64,000 bases of DNA from NCBI RefSeq assembly GCF_028618525.1, contig NZ_JAQITC010000009.1:36883-100882 (forward strand). The letters are read 5' to 3'. Source of the DNA: Bartonella sp. AU55XJBT. Lineage in GTDB: Bacteria; Pseudomonadota; Alphaproteobacteria; Rhizobiales; Rhizobiaceae. Shown one piece after another: positions 20,744-32,255 of the stretch; within the stretch, counting starts at the first letter, position 1, and each line of letters starts with the position of its first letter. Below the pieces are notes generated by a model. That model worked only from the letters and a program-made list of their open reading frames with translations, was not told the origin of the DNA and ran no database searches. The position numbers and the translations under genes were made by a program.

Positions 20744-20981
20744 TTTATTGTTCACTAAAAAAGTATCAATAAAAAATTGAGTCATTTCAAAGAGATAATA
20801 AAAAATTTCTATTAAGAATCAATAAATTAACAAAGAATCTCTTGCATCAGGCTTTTGAGTCTGATTCATTATGCAAAATGCTAGGTTATTGATTCGCAAG
20901 GATAAACTGTGTTTTTCCTGTATGTGGTACTGATGTCTTCTATATAGGCTACATATAGTATGCGAAAGAGGGTGATTTATT

Positions 20982-21902
20982 ATGAAAGATAAACATATAG
21001 CTGTGTTAATGGGAGGTGTTTCTTCTGAACGGTCTGTAAGTTTATCTTCAGGAACGGCTTGTGCTGATGTTCTTGAGGCGCAGGGGTATCGCGTAAGTCG
21101 CGTGGATGTTGACGCTCATATTGCTTCTGTTCTTGAACAGTTGCAGCCCGATATTGCTTTCAATGCATTGCATGGTCCATTTGGTGAAGATGGCCGGATT
21201 CAGGGAATTCTTGAATATTTAAAAATTCCTTATACTCATTCTGGTGTAATGGCGTCCGCTTTGGCTATGGATAAGGGACGTGCAAAAATTATTGTTGCAA
21301 GTGTTGGGGTTTGCGTTGCTCCTTCTCGTATTATGAACCGCTTTGCTATTGGGCAAGTGCATCCCATGGAGCCTCCTTATGTCATTAAACCTGTGTGTGA
21401 AGGATCAAGTTTTGGTGTTCTCATTGTCCAAGAAAATGAAGCTGAACCACCGCATAATATTGGGGGAGCTGAGTGGGGATATGCCGATGAGGTGATGGTT
21501 GAGAAATATATTCCTGGTCGTGAATTGACTTGTGCTGTTTTAGGGAATGAAGTGCTGGAAGTGTGTGAAATTCTCCCCAGCCAACATTTTCCATTCTACG
21601 ATTATGACTCAAAATATAAGACGGGTGGTTCTCTTCACATTTGTCCTGCACAACTTTCACTAAATATTTACCAAAGTGTGCAAAGAATGTCTTTAGCAGC
21701 CCATCAGGCGATAGGGTGTCGAGGTGTTAGCCGTTCTGATTTTCGTTTTGATGAGAAAACAGGAGAATTGGTTTGGCTTGAAATTAATACGCAACCAGGT
21801 ATGACATCGACGTCTCTTCTTCCTGATATTGCAAAAGCGAGCGGTCGTACTTACGGCGATATTGTTCAATGGATGGTGGAGGACGCATCATGTATGCGTT
21901 GA
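20982..21902 (+). CDS. ddl: D-alanine--D-alanine ligase
   Basis: ATP-grasp enzyme producing the D-Ala-D-Ala used by MurF. The N-terminus has [34 protein letters not shown] and [16 protein letters not shown] follow. The ATP-grasp part has [14 protein letters not shown] and [17 protein letters not shown], and the Mg-binding end is [17 protein letters not shown]. The length of 306 aa matches the DdlB type. The start follows GAGGGTGA. The 238-bp spacer upstream of it is the largest gap in the cluster and may hold a promoter. The 3' end overlaps ftsQ by 13 bp. Confidence 0.95.
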   Translation: MKDKHIAVLMGGVSSERSVSLSSGTACADVLEAQGYRVSRVDVDAHIASVLEQLQPDIAFNALHGPFGEDGRIQGILEYLKIPYTHSGVMASALAMDKGRAKIIVASVGVCVAPSRIMNRFAIGQVHPMEPPYVIKPVCEGSSFGVLIVQENEAEPPHNIGGAEWGYADEVMVEKYIPGRELTCAVLGNEVLEVCEILPSQHFPFYDYDSKYKTGGSLHICPAQLSLNIYQSVQRMSLAAHQAIGCRGVSRSDFRFDEKTGELVWLEINTQPGMTSTSLLPDIAKASGRTYGDIVQWMVEDASCMR

Positions 21903-22801
21903 ATGTTAATAAAATAAATGTTCCGATGGAGGTGCTTTCAGTGCCGGCTTTGCCACGTCTTTATCGTCGTTTTCTTCGGTTTATGTTTGAGTTTGTTTTT
22001 GTCAATATTCATATTCCACGCCATTTCGGTTCTTTTGCTGTTGTATGGTTTTTCTTTGTGACAGCTTTTTATGGACTTTCATCAAGTGGTCAGATGGCTA
22101 TGATCGTAAACACGATTATATCGGATAGTGGTTTTGTGGTTGTTGATGTCGATGTTAGTGGTAATAAACGCTTGGCAAAGCAGGATATTTTGAAAATTTT
22201 AGAACTTGATGTTGCGCCTTCTATATTCACTTTTGATGTTGAAAGAGCACGTTCTCTTTTGGAAAAACAGGCTTGGGTTCAATCGGCAAATGTTCAGAAA
22301 ATTTATCCCAATAGAATGCGCATTTCCATCGTGGAGCGTGAGCCTTATGCTATTTGGCAACATGATGGTGTGGTTGATATTGTTGATCATACGGGGCGTG
22401 TTATTGTGCCCTTTAAAGGAGAAATTGTTTGGGATTTGCCTCTTGTGGTTGGGCAGGGTGCGCAAAATGCAGCTAAAGGATTTATTCAAGCGCTGTCAGT
22501 TTATCGGCAAGTGTATGATCGTGTTCGTGCTTTTGTGCGGGTAGGGGATCGGCGTTGGGATCTTGTTTTGGATAATGGAATACGCCTTATGTTGCCTGAA
22601 AATAATGTCCTTGAAAGGCTTTCTTCTCTTATTTCATCTGGTACAATGCAAGATCTTTTATCGCGCGATATTCTCAGTGTTGATTTACGTCTTGCTGATC
22701 GAATTACTGTTTCTTTATCAGATGAAACGTTGGAGCGTTATCAAGCTCGTGTCGCAGAAGAAGAACGTATTTTAAAGGCGCGAAAGGTAGGAAACCCATG
22801 A
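21890..22801 (+). CDS. ftsQ: Cell division protein FtsQ
   Basis: Bitopic inner-membrane division protein linking FtsL/B to the divisome. ATG 21890 is preferred because GGAGG lies 7 bp upstream; an in-frame ATG at 21869 is less well placed. The N-terminus is cytoplasmic, the membrane segment is ~48-64 ([16 protein letters not shown]), and then comes a POTRA domain ([17 protein letters not shown]) and the FtsQ beta domain with [11 protein letters not shown]. The length is 303 aa. Its stop overlaps the ftsA start by 4 bp. Confidence 0.93.
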   Translation: MYALNVNKINVPMEVLSVPALPRLYRRFLRFMFEFVFVNIHIPRHFGSFAVVWFFFVTAFYGLSSSGQMAMIVNTIISDSGFVVVDVDVSGNKRLAKQDILKILELDVAPSIFTFDVERARSLLEKQAWVQSANVQKIYPNRMRISIVEREPYAIWQHDGVVDIVDHTGRVIVPFKGEIVWDLPLVVGQGAQNAAKGFIQALSVYRQVYDRVRAFVRVGDRRWDLVLDNGIRLMLPENNVLERLSSLISSGTMQDLLSRDILSVDLRLADRITVSLSDETLERYQARVAEEERILKARKVGNP

Positions 22802-24099
22802 TGTTGCTCAGATCACATCATCGGGGGGGGCGTAAGACACGTTTTTTAACGGTTCTTGATGTTGGCTCAAGTAAGATTGTTTGTCTTATTGCTTGTTTGC
22901 GTCCTTTGAAATATGCGCACTATTTGCATGGTCGTACGCATTCTATGGAAATTCTAGGCTTTGGAGTACAGCGTTCACGCGGTATTAAATCTGGTGTTGT
23001 CATGGATATGTTTGCAGCAGAACAATCAATACGCTTGGCTGTTGATGCGGCAGAAAAAATGGCTGGTTTGGTGGTGGATTCAGTAATTGTGAATTTTTCC
23101 TCAAGTCGATTACAAAGTGCTTTGATTCAAGGAAAAGTTCATTTGAATGGTCGTGAAGTTACCAAGCGTGATATGCGTATGGCCTTTTCAGATGTTTCGC
23201 GTAAAGCTTTTGATGCTGAACGTCATGTTATGCATTCAGTTCCAGTTTCTTATATCTTGGATGGAGATAAAGGAATTTCTGATCCTGTTGGCATGGCAGG
23301 GGAAACATTTGGTGTCGATGTGCATGTGGTAACAGCAGAAACAGCCTCTTTGCGTAATTTAGAAACGTGTATTAATCGTGCTCATTTGAGCGTTGAAGCA
23401 ATGGTTGCTACTCCCTTTGCAAGTGGTCTTGCTGTCTTGATGAATGATGAGGCACATTTAGGAGCTGCATGTATTGATTTTGGTGGTGGGACAACAACGT
23501 GTTCAGTATTTTTTGAGGGAAAATTTGTTCATGCCGATGCTCTTGCTGTTGGGGGGCATCATGTTACTCTTGATGTTGCACGTGGCTTTTCTATGTCTCT
23601 AACAGAGGCGGAGCGTTTAAAAGTTGTTTATGGTTCGGCACTTTTAACAAGTGCTGATGAGCGGCAAATGATTAATGTAGCAGAAATTGGGAGTGAACAG
23701 CGTGAAATTCAATATCCTCGCGCGGTTCTTGGGCGCATCGTTCGTGCGCGTGTTGAAGAAATTTTAGAAATGGTGCGTGATTGTTTAAATCGTTCTGGTT
23801 TTGGTCACATCATTGGTAAGCGTGTTATTTTAACTGGGGGAGCAAGCCAGTTAACAGGATTGCCAGAAATGGCACGTACTATATTAGGAAGAAATGTTCG
23901 TATCGGGCGGCCTTTAGGGATTTCGAGGCTTCCTTCTCTTGCAAAAGGGGCGGCGTTTACATCTGCTGTTGGGTTGTTAATTTATCCGCAATTGGTGGGT
24001 TTTGAAGAAAAAACAATGCAGGCGGCAGGAAATCATTTATCGATGAGCACACGTGGGTATTTTCAGCGTGTTGGTCAGTGGTTGCGTGAGAGTTTTTAG
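22798..24099 (+). CDS. ftsA: Cell division protein FtsA
   Basis: Actin-like ATPase that tethers FtsZ filaments to the membrane. Phosphate-1 motif VLDVGSSKIVCLIA is near 19-32. The SHS2-type 1C domain includes MRMAFSDVSRKAFDAERHVM, and phosphate-2 is IDFGGGTTTCSVF. The adenosine motif is VILTGGASQLTGLPEMA. A C-terminal amphipathic helix (RGYFQRVGQWLRESF) ends the protein, as expected for the membrane-targeting sequence. The length is 433 aa. The ATGA overlap with ftsQ and 63-bp gap to ftsZ are typical. Confidence 0.95.
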   Translation: MMLLRSHHRGGRKTRFLTVLDVGSSKIVCLIACLRPLKYAHYLHGRTHSMEILGFGVQRSRGIKSGVVMDMFAAEQSIRLAVDAAEKMAGLVVDSVIVNFSSSRLQSALIQGKVHLNGREVTKRDMRMAFSDVSRKAFDAERHVMHSVPVSYILDGDKGISDPVGMAGETFGVDVHVVTAETASLRNLETCINRAHLSVEAMVATPFASGLAVLMNDEAHLGAACIDFGGGTTTCSVFFEGKFVHADALAVGGHHVTLDVARGFSMSLTEAERLKVVYGSALLTSADERQMINVAEIGSEQREIQYPRAVLGRIVRARVEEILEMVRDCLNRSGFGHIIGKRVILTGGASQLTGLPEMARTILGRNVRIGRPLGISRLPSLAKGAAFTSAVGLLIYPQLVGFEEKTMQAAGNHLSMSTRGYFQRVGQWLRESF

Positions 24100-24162
24100 T
24101 TAAGTCTAGTTGGATAAATTTCATCGCTTTGGCTTGCGGTGTCTTATGAGAAGGAAAAGAAA

Positions 24163-25935
24163 ATGACGATTAATCTGCATCGGCCAGATATCGCGGAATT
24201 GAAGCCACGCATTACCGTTTTTGGTGTTGGAGGTGGTGGCGGGAATGCCGTGAATAATATGATTAATGCTGGTCTTCAGGGAGTTGACTTTGTTGTTGCA
24301 AATACGGATGCACAAGCTTTGGCTATGTCAAAGGCTGAACGTGTTATCCAGCTTGGTGCAGCTGTGACAGAAGGTTTGGGTGCTGGGGCTTTACCAGAAG
24401 TTGGACAAGCGGCAGCAGAGGAATGTATTGATGAAATTATCGATCATCTTGCAGACTCTCATATGGTTTTTATTACTGCTGGTATGGGGGGAGGTACTGG
24501 AACAGGGGCTGCTCCCGTTGTTGCGCGCGCAGCGCGTGAAAAAGGTATTTTGACCGTTGGTGTTGTAACAAAGCCGTTTCAGTTTGAAGGGGCACGGCGT
24601 ATGAAAACGGCTGAGGCTGGTATTGAAGAATTACAAAAGTCTGTCGATACATTGATTGTTATTCCCAATCAAAATCTTTTCCGTATTGCAAATGATAAAA
24701 CAACATTTGCTGATGCTTTTGCTATGGCGGATCAAGTACTTTATTCTGGTGTTGCTTCCATTACGGATTTGATGATTAAAGAGGGTTTGATTAACCTTGA
24801 TTTTGCTGATGTTCGTTCTGTTATGCACGAAATGGGCCGAGCCATGATGGGAACGGGTGAGGCATCTGGTGAGGGGCGTGCTTTGGCTGCTGCTGAAGCT
24901 GCTATTGCAAATCCATTGTTGGATGATACCTCTATGCGTGGAGCACGTGGTTTATTGATTTCTATTACGGGCGGGCGTGATATGACTCTCTTTGAGGTTG
25001 ATGAAGCTGCTAATCGTATTCGTGAAGAAGTGGATGCTGATGCGAATGTAATCTTTGGGGCTATTGATGATGAATCATTGGAAGGTGTTATTCGTGTTTC
25101 TGTGGTTGCCACTGGTATTGATCGTGAGGGTAGTGATGTGGTTCAGTCCTCTCAGCCTCAGCTCCAACGGCCAATCTCTTCAATACGCAAGAACGATCCT
25201 GGAACACCACACAGTTCTTTTCATGTTCAGTCACCGCCTTTGCGTTCTGAATCAATGGTAGAAGTCATCGAATCACTTGAAATAGAAAAGAATAAGCCAA
25301 CAGGAGAACAGTTCCGCCCCAAAAGTCAAATTTTTGCACAGCCTGCAGAAGCAATGATGACACGAAATGTGACAAAAACTGTTGCTTATGGTTCAAATGC
25401 TGGGCAAGATCAGATATCAAATGCTCCACGTATGCAAGGAGGTCGTATTTCTCAACAAACTATGACGGCTCCCGTGAGCATGGAGGCTACAGCGCATGTT
25501 CTTGATGAGATGACAGGGGTTGTGAAGCAAAAAGAAAAGATAGTGCAACCAAAACAAACGCAACAGATGCAAGCACGCGCTCCAATGCGGATGCCTGAGT
25601 TAAAGGATTTTCCTCCTGTTGCTCATGGACAGAGACAAAGAACATCTGTGACTGATCAAGGTCCTCGTAATCTTTGGCAGCGTTTGAAACAGAGCTTGAC
25701 ACATCGCGAGGATGAAGAGCCAGAAGCAAGATTGGAACCTGCTGTGAGATCCTCACAGCAGCAAGAGTCCTCTCTTTACAATAAAAACTCTCAGGCGCTT
25801 TCTCAAGATGCTTCTGTTTATGTTCCACGTCGTTCTGGTGCGTTGCATCCTCAAGTTCCACAAGATCAGCGTACTTTTATCAGTGAAGAAGATCAGTTAG
25901 AAATACCAGCGTTTTTACGTCGTCAGGCAAATTAA
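24163..25935 (+). CDS. ftsZ: Cell division protein FtsZ with long C-terminal linker
   Basis: Tubulin-like GTPase forming the Z ring. ATG 24163 follows AAGGA at 7 bp; a GTG at 24139 is in frame but poorly supported. The N-terminal [13 protein letters not shown] and tubulin signature [10 protein letters not shown] (109-118) are intact, with the T7 loop [11 protein letters not shown]. After ~residue 320 comes a long disordered linker (~255 residues, rich in Gln, Pro, Met). The conserved C-terminal peptide [10 protein letters not shown], which binds FtsA, is at the very end. At 590 aa it is longer than E. coli FtsZ (383 aa) but in line with Rhizobiales. A terminator follows. Confidence 0.96.
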   Translation: MTINLHRPDIAELKPRITVFGVGGGGGNAVNNMINAGLQGVDFVVANTDAQALAMSKAERVIQLGAAVTEGLGAGALPEVGQAAAEECIDEIIDHLADSHMVFITAGMGGGTGTGAAPVVARAAREKGILTVGVVTKPFQFEGARRMKTAEAGIEELQKSVDTLIVIPNQNLFRIANDKTTFADAFAMADQVLYSGVASITDLMIKEGLINLDFADVRSVMHEMGRAMMGTGEASGEGRALAAAEAAIANPLLDDTSMRGARGLLISITGGRDMTLFEVDEAANRIREEVDADANVIFGAIDDESLEGVIRVSVVATGIDREGSDVVQSSQPQLQRPISSIRKNDPGTPHSSFHVQSPPLRSESMVEVIESLEIEKNKPTGEQFRPKSQIFAQPAEAMMTRNVTKTVAYGSNAGQDQISNAPRMQGGRISQQTMTAPVSMEATAHVLDEMTGVVKQKEKIVQPKQTQQMQARAPMRMPELKDFPPVAHGQRQRTSVTDQGPRNLWQRLKQSLTHREDEEPEARLEPAVRSSQQQESSLYNKNSQALSQDASVYVPRRSGALHPQVPQDQRTFISEEDQLEIPAFLRRQAN

Positions 25936-26042
25936 TTGCTAAAAAATGAGGTAAAGTCAGAGATTTTATGATCTCTTTGACGATGAGTTAGAAATTATGA
26001 AGTAAAATATATTGTTATTTTAGATAAAATACTTTATTTTTA

Positions 26043-26072
26043 AAAAAACCGCTTATTATGAGCGGTTTTTTT
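26043..26072 (+). terminator. Intrinsic terminator after ftsZ
   Basis: AAAAACCGCT and AGCGGTTTTT flank an 8-nt loop and run into a T tract. This closes the ftsQ-ftsA-ftsZ unit before lpxC. The A-run on the 5' side would let it also work on the other strand. Confidence 0.85.
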
Positions 26073-26148
26073 ATTATTTACTATGAATATTTTTTTTATG
26101 GTTTTATAAATTTTGTTGAAAGATGTAAAAGAAATTTAATAAAATAAT

Positions 26149-27033
26149 ATGATGAATTTGGTGCCAAAATATCAGTCTACTCTTAAAAAAGCAGTAACAT
26201 TTAAGGGGATTGGCGTTCACAGTGGCTGTTTGTCAGTGGTAAAAGTTTGTCCAGCAGATGTTGGGTGTGGTATTCTTTTTAAGCGTTGTGGATTAGACGG
26301 AACAGAAAAAATATTTCAAGCCCATGCATCGCAAACGGGAAAAACTGAGTTATCAACGGTGCTTGGAGATGGAGAAGTAAGGGTTGAGACAATTGAACAT
26401 TTGATGGCAGCCATTGCTGCTTATAATTTGGACAATCTTATTATTGAAGTGTCGCATAATGAGGTCCCGATTTTAGATGGTTCTGCATGGCAATATTGCC
26501 AAGCTTTTGAAGATGTTGGCATTGTCCAGCAAAATGCATACCGTTCTTATTTTATGATAAAAAAGCCGTTGCGGGTTGAAGGAGCGCATGGTTTTGCAGA
26601 GCTTTTGCCATTTGATGGACGCCGTTTTGATATAACGATCTCTTTTCCTTCTCCTGCAATTGGTAAGCAACATTTCAGTTTTGATCTTACTACACGAGGG
26701 TTTCGAGATGATTTGTCACGTGCACGCACTTTTGGTTTTATCAAAGACGTGGAAAAATTACGGCTTTCTGGAAAGGCGAGAGGCGCTTCTTTAGAAAATT
26801 CTCTTGTTATCGGTTTTAATGACGAAATTTTAAATTCCGATGGTCCTTATTGGGAAAATGAATGTGTTCGGCATAAGATGCTTGATGCGATTGGTGATAC
26901 TGCTTTGCTCGGGGGCCCTTTTATTGGATTATTTCGTTCTTATTGTAGTGGCCATAGAATTAATGCACAATTGGTGAAAGCTCTTTTGGCAGACGAATCA
27001 TATTACGAAAAAAACTCTTTAGAGAAAGAGTAA
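26149..27033 (+). CDS. lpxC: UDP-3-O-acyl-N-acetylglucosamine deacetylase LpxC
   Basis: Zinc enzyme for the committed step of lipid A synthesis. KGIGVHSG is near the N-terminus, and the first zinc His is in TIEHLMAAIAAYNLDN. SRARTFGFI and the second zinc region (HKMLDAIGDTALLG) follow, then GHRINAQLVKALL with the catalytic His. The length of 294 aa is close to the usual ~305. It sits right after ftsZ, as in many Gram-negative dcw clusters, but behind its own terminator, so it probably has its own promoter. Confidence 0.95.
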   Translation: MMNLVPKYQSTLKKAVTFKGIGVHSGCLSVVKVCPADVGCGILFKRCGLDGTEKIFQAHASQTGKTELSTVLGDGEVRVETIEHLMAAIAAYNLDNLIIEVSHNEVPILDGSAWQYCQAFEDVGIVQQNAYRSYFMIKKPLRVEGAHGFAELLPFDGRRFDITISFPSPAIGKQHFSFDLTTRGFRDDLSRARTFGFIKDVEKLRLSGKARGASLENSLVIGFNDEILNSDGPYWENECVRHKMLDAIGDTALLGGPFIGLFRSYCSGHRINAQLVKALLADESYYEKNSLEKE

Positions 27034-27194
27034 AAGAAAATTGACAAGATTTTTTTATTGTTTATTTGATTTTTAAGGGGGTAATTGACCTAAACTGCTA
27101 AATTGGTTATGTGCATTTTAAATTGATATGGTATAAAAACTTTTAATAAATTATTTTTGCTGCAAGGTGATATTCTCTGGAGGCCGGAAAAACT

Positions 27195-28088
27195 ATGAAA
27201 AAATCTCATGTGTGCATTAGAAATATGGCATATAGAAAATCTAACATTGTACGCAAGATATTAGGGGTGGTGCTTTTGGGAAGCACCTGTATGTTAGCGG
27301 GATGTCTCTTTAAAGAGAAAAATACCCTTGATCCATCTGCTTATGTTTTAAAAATGGATCCACCAGATGTTCTCTATAATCAGGGGCTTGCGAGCCTTGA
27401 GAGTGGACGGCTTGGAGATGCTGCGAAAAAGTTTTTGAAGATTGAAAAACAGTATGCTTATACAGACTGGGGTCGTAAATCTTTAGTCATGGGGGCCTTT
27501 ACAAATTATCGTCTCGGAAAATATGATGATTCAATTAGTATGGCTCAACGCTATATTACTCTTTATCCTGGGTCTAGTGACTCGGCTTATGCGTACTATA
27601 TTATTGGTCTTTCTTCTTTTCGTCGGATTCCTGATGTTACGCGTGATCAACGTGATACGAAACGCGCTATTGCTGCGATGCAGCTCCTTATAGAGCGTTA
27701 TCCCAATTCTGAATATGTCAAGGATGCTAAGGATAAAATACGTTTTGGGCGAGAACAGTTGGCTGGTAAAGAGATGCAGGTTGGCCGTTATTATGAAGAA
27801 GGGCGGCGTTATCTTGCCGCAAGTAGACGGTTTCGTACCGTCGTTGAAGAGTATTCCGATACAAATCAAATTGAAGAAGCGCTTTTCCGCTTGACAGAAG
27901 TTAATTTGGCTCTTGGTTTAACGGCTGAAGCACAGACGGCAGCAGCTATTTTAGGGCAGAATTATCCCAAAAGTGAGTGGTATAAATTTTCTTATAATCT
28001 CTTGCAGAAGAATAAAATATCACCACATGAGCATAAATCTTCTTGGATCTCAAATGCTTTAGGTGGTGATAAGAAAAGGATACGTTGA
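27195..28088 (+). CDS. bamD: Outer membrane assembly lipoprotein BamD
   Basis: Lipoprotein of the BAM complex that inserts beta-barrel proteins. The N-terminus carries a signal with the lipobox LAGC (Cys37), unusually far in because of ~20 extra residues before the hydrophobic core; a later start at Met11 is possible. After that come TPR-like helices: YNQGLASLESGRLGDAAKKF, YRLGKYDDSISMAQRYITLY, AYYIIGLSSFRRIPDVTRDQ and LIERYPNSEYVKDAK. These are BamD/YfiO family signatures. The ribosome binding site TGGAGG is strong. recN follows with a 7-bp gap. Confidence 0.93.
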   Translation: MKKSHVCIRNMAYRKSNIVRKILGVVLLGSTCMLAGCLFKEKNTLDPSAYVLKMDPPDVLYNQGLASLESGRLGDAAKKFLKIEKQYAYTDWGRKSLVMGAFTNYRLGKYDDSISMAQRYITLYPGSSDSAYAYYIIGLSSFRRIPDVTRDQRDTKRAIAAMQLLIERYPNSEYVKDAKDKIRFGREQLAGKEMQVGRYYEEGRRYLAASRRFRTVVEEYSDTNQIEEALFRLTEVNLALGLTAEAQTAAAILGQNYPKSEWYKFSYNLLQKNKISPHEHKSSWISNALGGDKKRIR

Positions 28089-28095
28089 TTCTCTC

Positions 28096-29757
28096 ATGCT
28101 GGTGCAGCTTTCGATTCATAATATTGTTTTGATCGAAACGCTCGATATTCATTTTACGGCGGGGTTAACGGTTTTAACTGGAGAAACAGGAGCGGGGAAA
28201 TCTATATTGCTTGATGCTTTATCACTTGCTCTGGGGGGGCGGGGTGATGCTTCGCTTGTACGTCATGGTACTGACCGTGGGCAGGTCACGGCTGTTTTTG
28301 ATGTTCCTCTTTCTCATCCTGCACGTCAGCTTATTCGTGAGAATGGTCTTGATGATGAGGGCGATATTATTTTACGACGCGTACAATCAAGTGATGGGCG
28401 CAGTCGTGTCTTTATCAATGATCAGGTATCTAGTGTTGCATTGATGCGGAGTGTTGGTCATCACTTGGTTGAAATTCATGGACAGCATGATGATCGTGCG
28501 CTTGTTGATGTTGCGACGCATCGCCAATTATTAGATGCTTTTGGTGGGCTTGAAGATGATGTGAAAAATTTACGTCAATGTTATCGGGTATGGCATGAAT
28601 GTGAAGAGCGTTTGCAACAACAGCGTCTTAAAGTAGAGAATGCAACGCGTGAGATGGATTATCTTCGGGCATGTGTAGAAGAGCTTGAAAAACTTGATTT
28701 TCAAGTTGGTGAAGAAGATACTCTTTCTCTTCGCCGTGCTGATATGCTTAAATTAGAAAAAATAGCGACGGATATTAAAGAAGCAGATGATCTTTTAACG
28801 GGGCAAAAATCGCCAATACCCGTTCTTTCTAATTTGGTAAGGCGTTTGGAGCGGAAAATTCCTGAGGCAGAAGAGCTTATTACACCAGTGGTGAAATCTC
28901 TTGATGAGGCATTGCATGCACTTGCAACAGCACAGGAAGGGATTGAAACGGCTCTGCGGGCATTGGATTTTGAACCTGATGAATTGGAACGGATAGAAGA
29001 ACGCCTTTTTACGCTTCGCGGTTTTGCTCGTAAATATCAAGTTTCTGCGGATGAATTGGTTCAGTTACGCGATAAAATGGATGCTGAACTTACTGATTTT
29101 GAAGAGGCTCAGAACACGTTAACGCGTTTTGAAGATGAGGCAAGGGAGGCACAGAAAAATTATGATACATTGGCACAAGCCTTAACAATAAAGCGTCGAG
29201 AGACAGCAAAGCATTTATCTGAAAGTGTTATGGCTGAGTTGCCGGCGTTAAAATTAGAAAAGGCAGAATTTATTGTTGAAATGCAGACTGATGTTGAAAA
29301 ACGAAGTGCAGAGGGGTGTGATCGTATTGAATATTGGGTGCGGACAAATCCTGGAACACGGGCTGGCCCCATGCTGAGTGTTGCTTCTGGTGGTGAATTG
29401 TCTCGTTTTTTATTGGCATTAAAGGTTGTGTTATCTGATCGCGGATCTGCGCCCACACTGATTTTTGATGAAATTGATACAGGTGCTGGGGGGGCTGTTG
29501 CGGCTGCTATTGGCCAACGGTTGCAACGTTTGTCGGAAAAGATTCAGGTTTTTGCTATTACGCACGCACCCCAAGTTGCGTCGAAAGCGCATAGTCATTT
29601 TCTTATTTCAAAGATTGAAAGTGATGATAAAGGGCGCTTTGTTACAGCTATTCATAAAATGGAAGAGCAGGAGCGTGCAGAAGAAATTGCTCGTATGTTG
29701 GCAGGAGAACAGATTACTGAGGAGGCACGAGCGGCTGCTCAAAAGCTTCTTGCCTAG
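28096..29757 (+). CDS. recN: DNA repair protein RecN
   Basis: SMC-like ATPase acting early in double-strand break repair. ATG 28096 gives MLVQLSIHNIVLIE, the normal RecN N-terminus; the frame is open from 28063 inside bamD. The Walker A GETGAGKS is at 29-36. A coiled-coil central part includes two arms of charged helices, then the ABC signature LSVASGGELSRFLLALK and Walker B TLIFDEIDTGAGG. QVFAITHAPQVASKA closes the ATPase. The length of 553 aa is normal. The neighbours bamD and ligA match other Rhizobiales. Confidence 0.95.
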   Translation: MLVQLSIHNIVLIETLDIHFTAGLTVLTGETGAGKSILLDALSLALGGRGDASLVRHGTDRGQVTAVFDVPLSHPARQLIRENGLDDEGDIILRRVQSSDGRSRVFINDQVSSVALMRSVGHHLVEIHGQHDDRALVDVATHRQLLDAFGGLEDDVKNLRQCYRVWHECEERLQQQRLKVENATREMDYLRACVEELEKLDFQVGEEDTLSLRRADMLKLEKIATDIKEADDLLTGQKSPIPVLSNLVRRLERKIPEAEELITPVVKSLDEALHALATAQEGIETALRALDFEPDELERIEERLFTLRGFARKYQVSADELVQLRDKMDAELTDFEEAQNTLTRFEDEAREAQKNYDTLAQALTIKRRETAKHLSESVMAELPALKLEKAEFIVEMQTDVEKRSAEGCDRIEYWVRTNPGTRAGPMLSVASGGELSRFLLALKVVLSDRGSAPTLIFDEIDTGAGGAVAAAIGQRLQRLSEKIQVFAITHAPQVASKAHSHFLISKIESDDKGRFVTAIHKMEEQERAEEIARMLAGEQITEEARAAAQKLLA

Positions 29758-29830
29758 TCATCATTGAGAAAAGATAAAAAAACTGAAGAGCATGTGTTCA
29801 TTTGAATTCACTTCATGATTAAAGAGTTGA

Positions 29831-32029
<2,199 letters not shown>

Positions 32030-32043
32030 GAAGGATGACTTCT

Positions 32044-32076
32044 CAAGCATGATGGATATGCTTGTCTTTTATTTTT
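32044..32076 (+). terminator. Probable terminator after ligA
   Basis: CAAGCAT (32044-32050) and ATGCTTG (32058-32064) form a perfect 7-bp stem with a 7-nt loop, followed by a T-rich tail interrupted by single C and A bases. Confidence 0.6.
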
Positions 32077-32255
32077 CCTCATCAGATGCAATTTATTTAT
32101 ATTGAAAGGCAATTTATAATTATTGTTTAATACTGTAAAATATTGTCTTTCAGGATGATAAGATGATGCAAAGATTTTATATATTTCTTCATAGTAAAGG
32201 CAGATTTTTGCTTGGAAAAAAGTGTAAGTATTTTTTCTAGAAGATGTCTGCGCTG

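Noticed and set aside
25487..25861. 124-codon antisense frame inside ftsZ
   Set aside because: It lies opposite the disordered linker of ftsZ, where biased codons leave the other strand open by chance.
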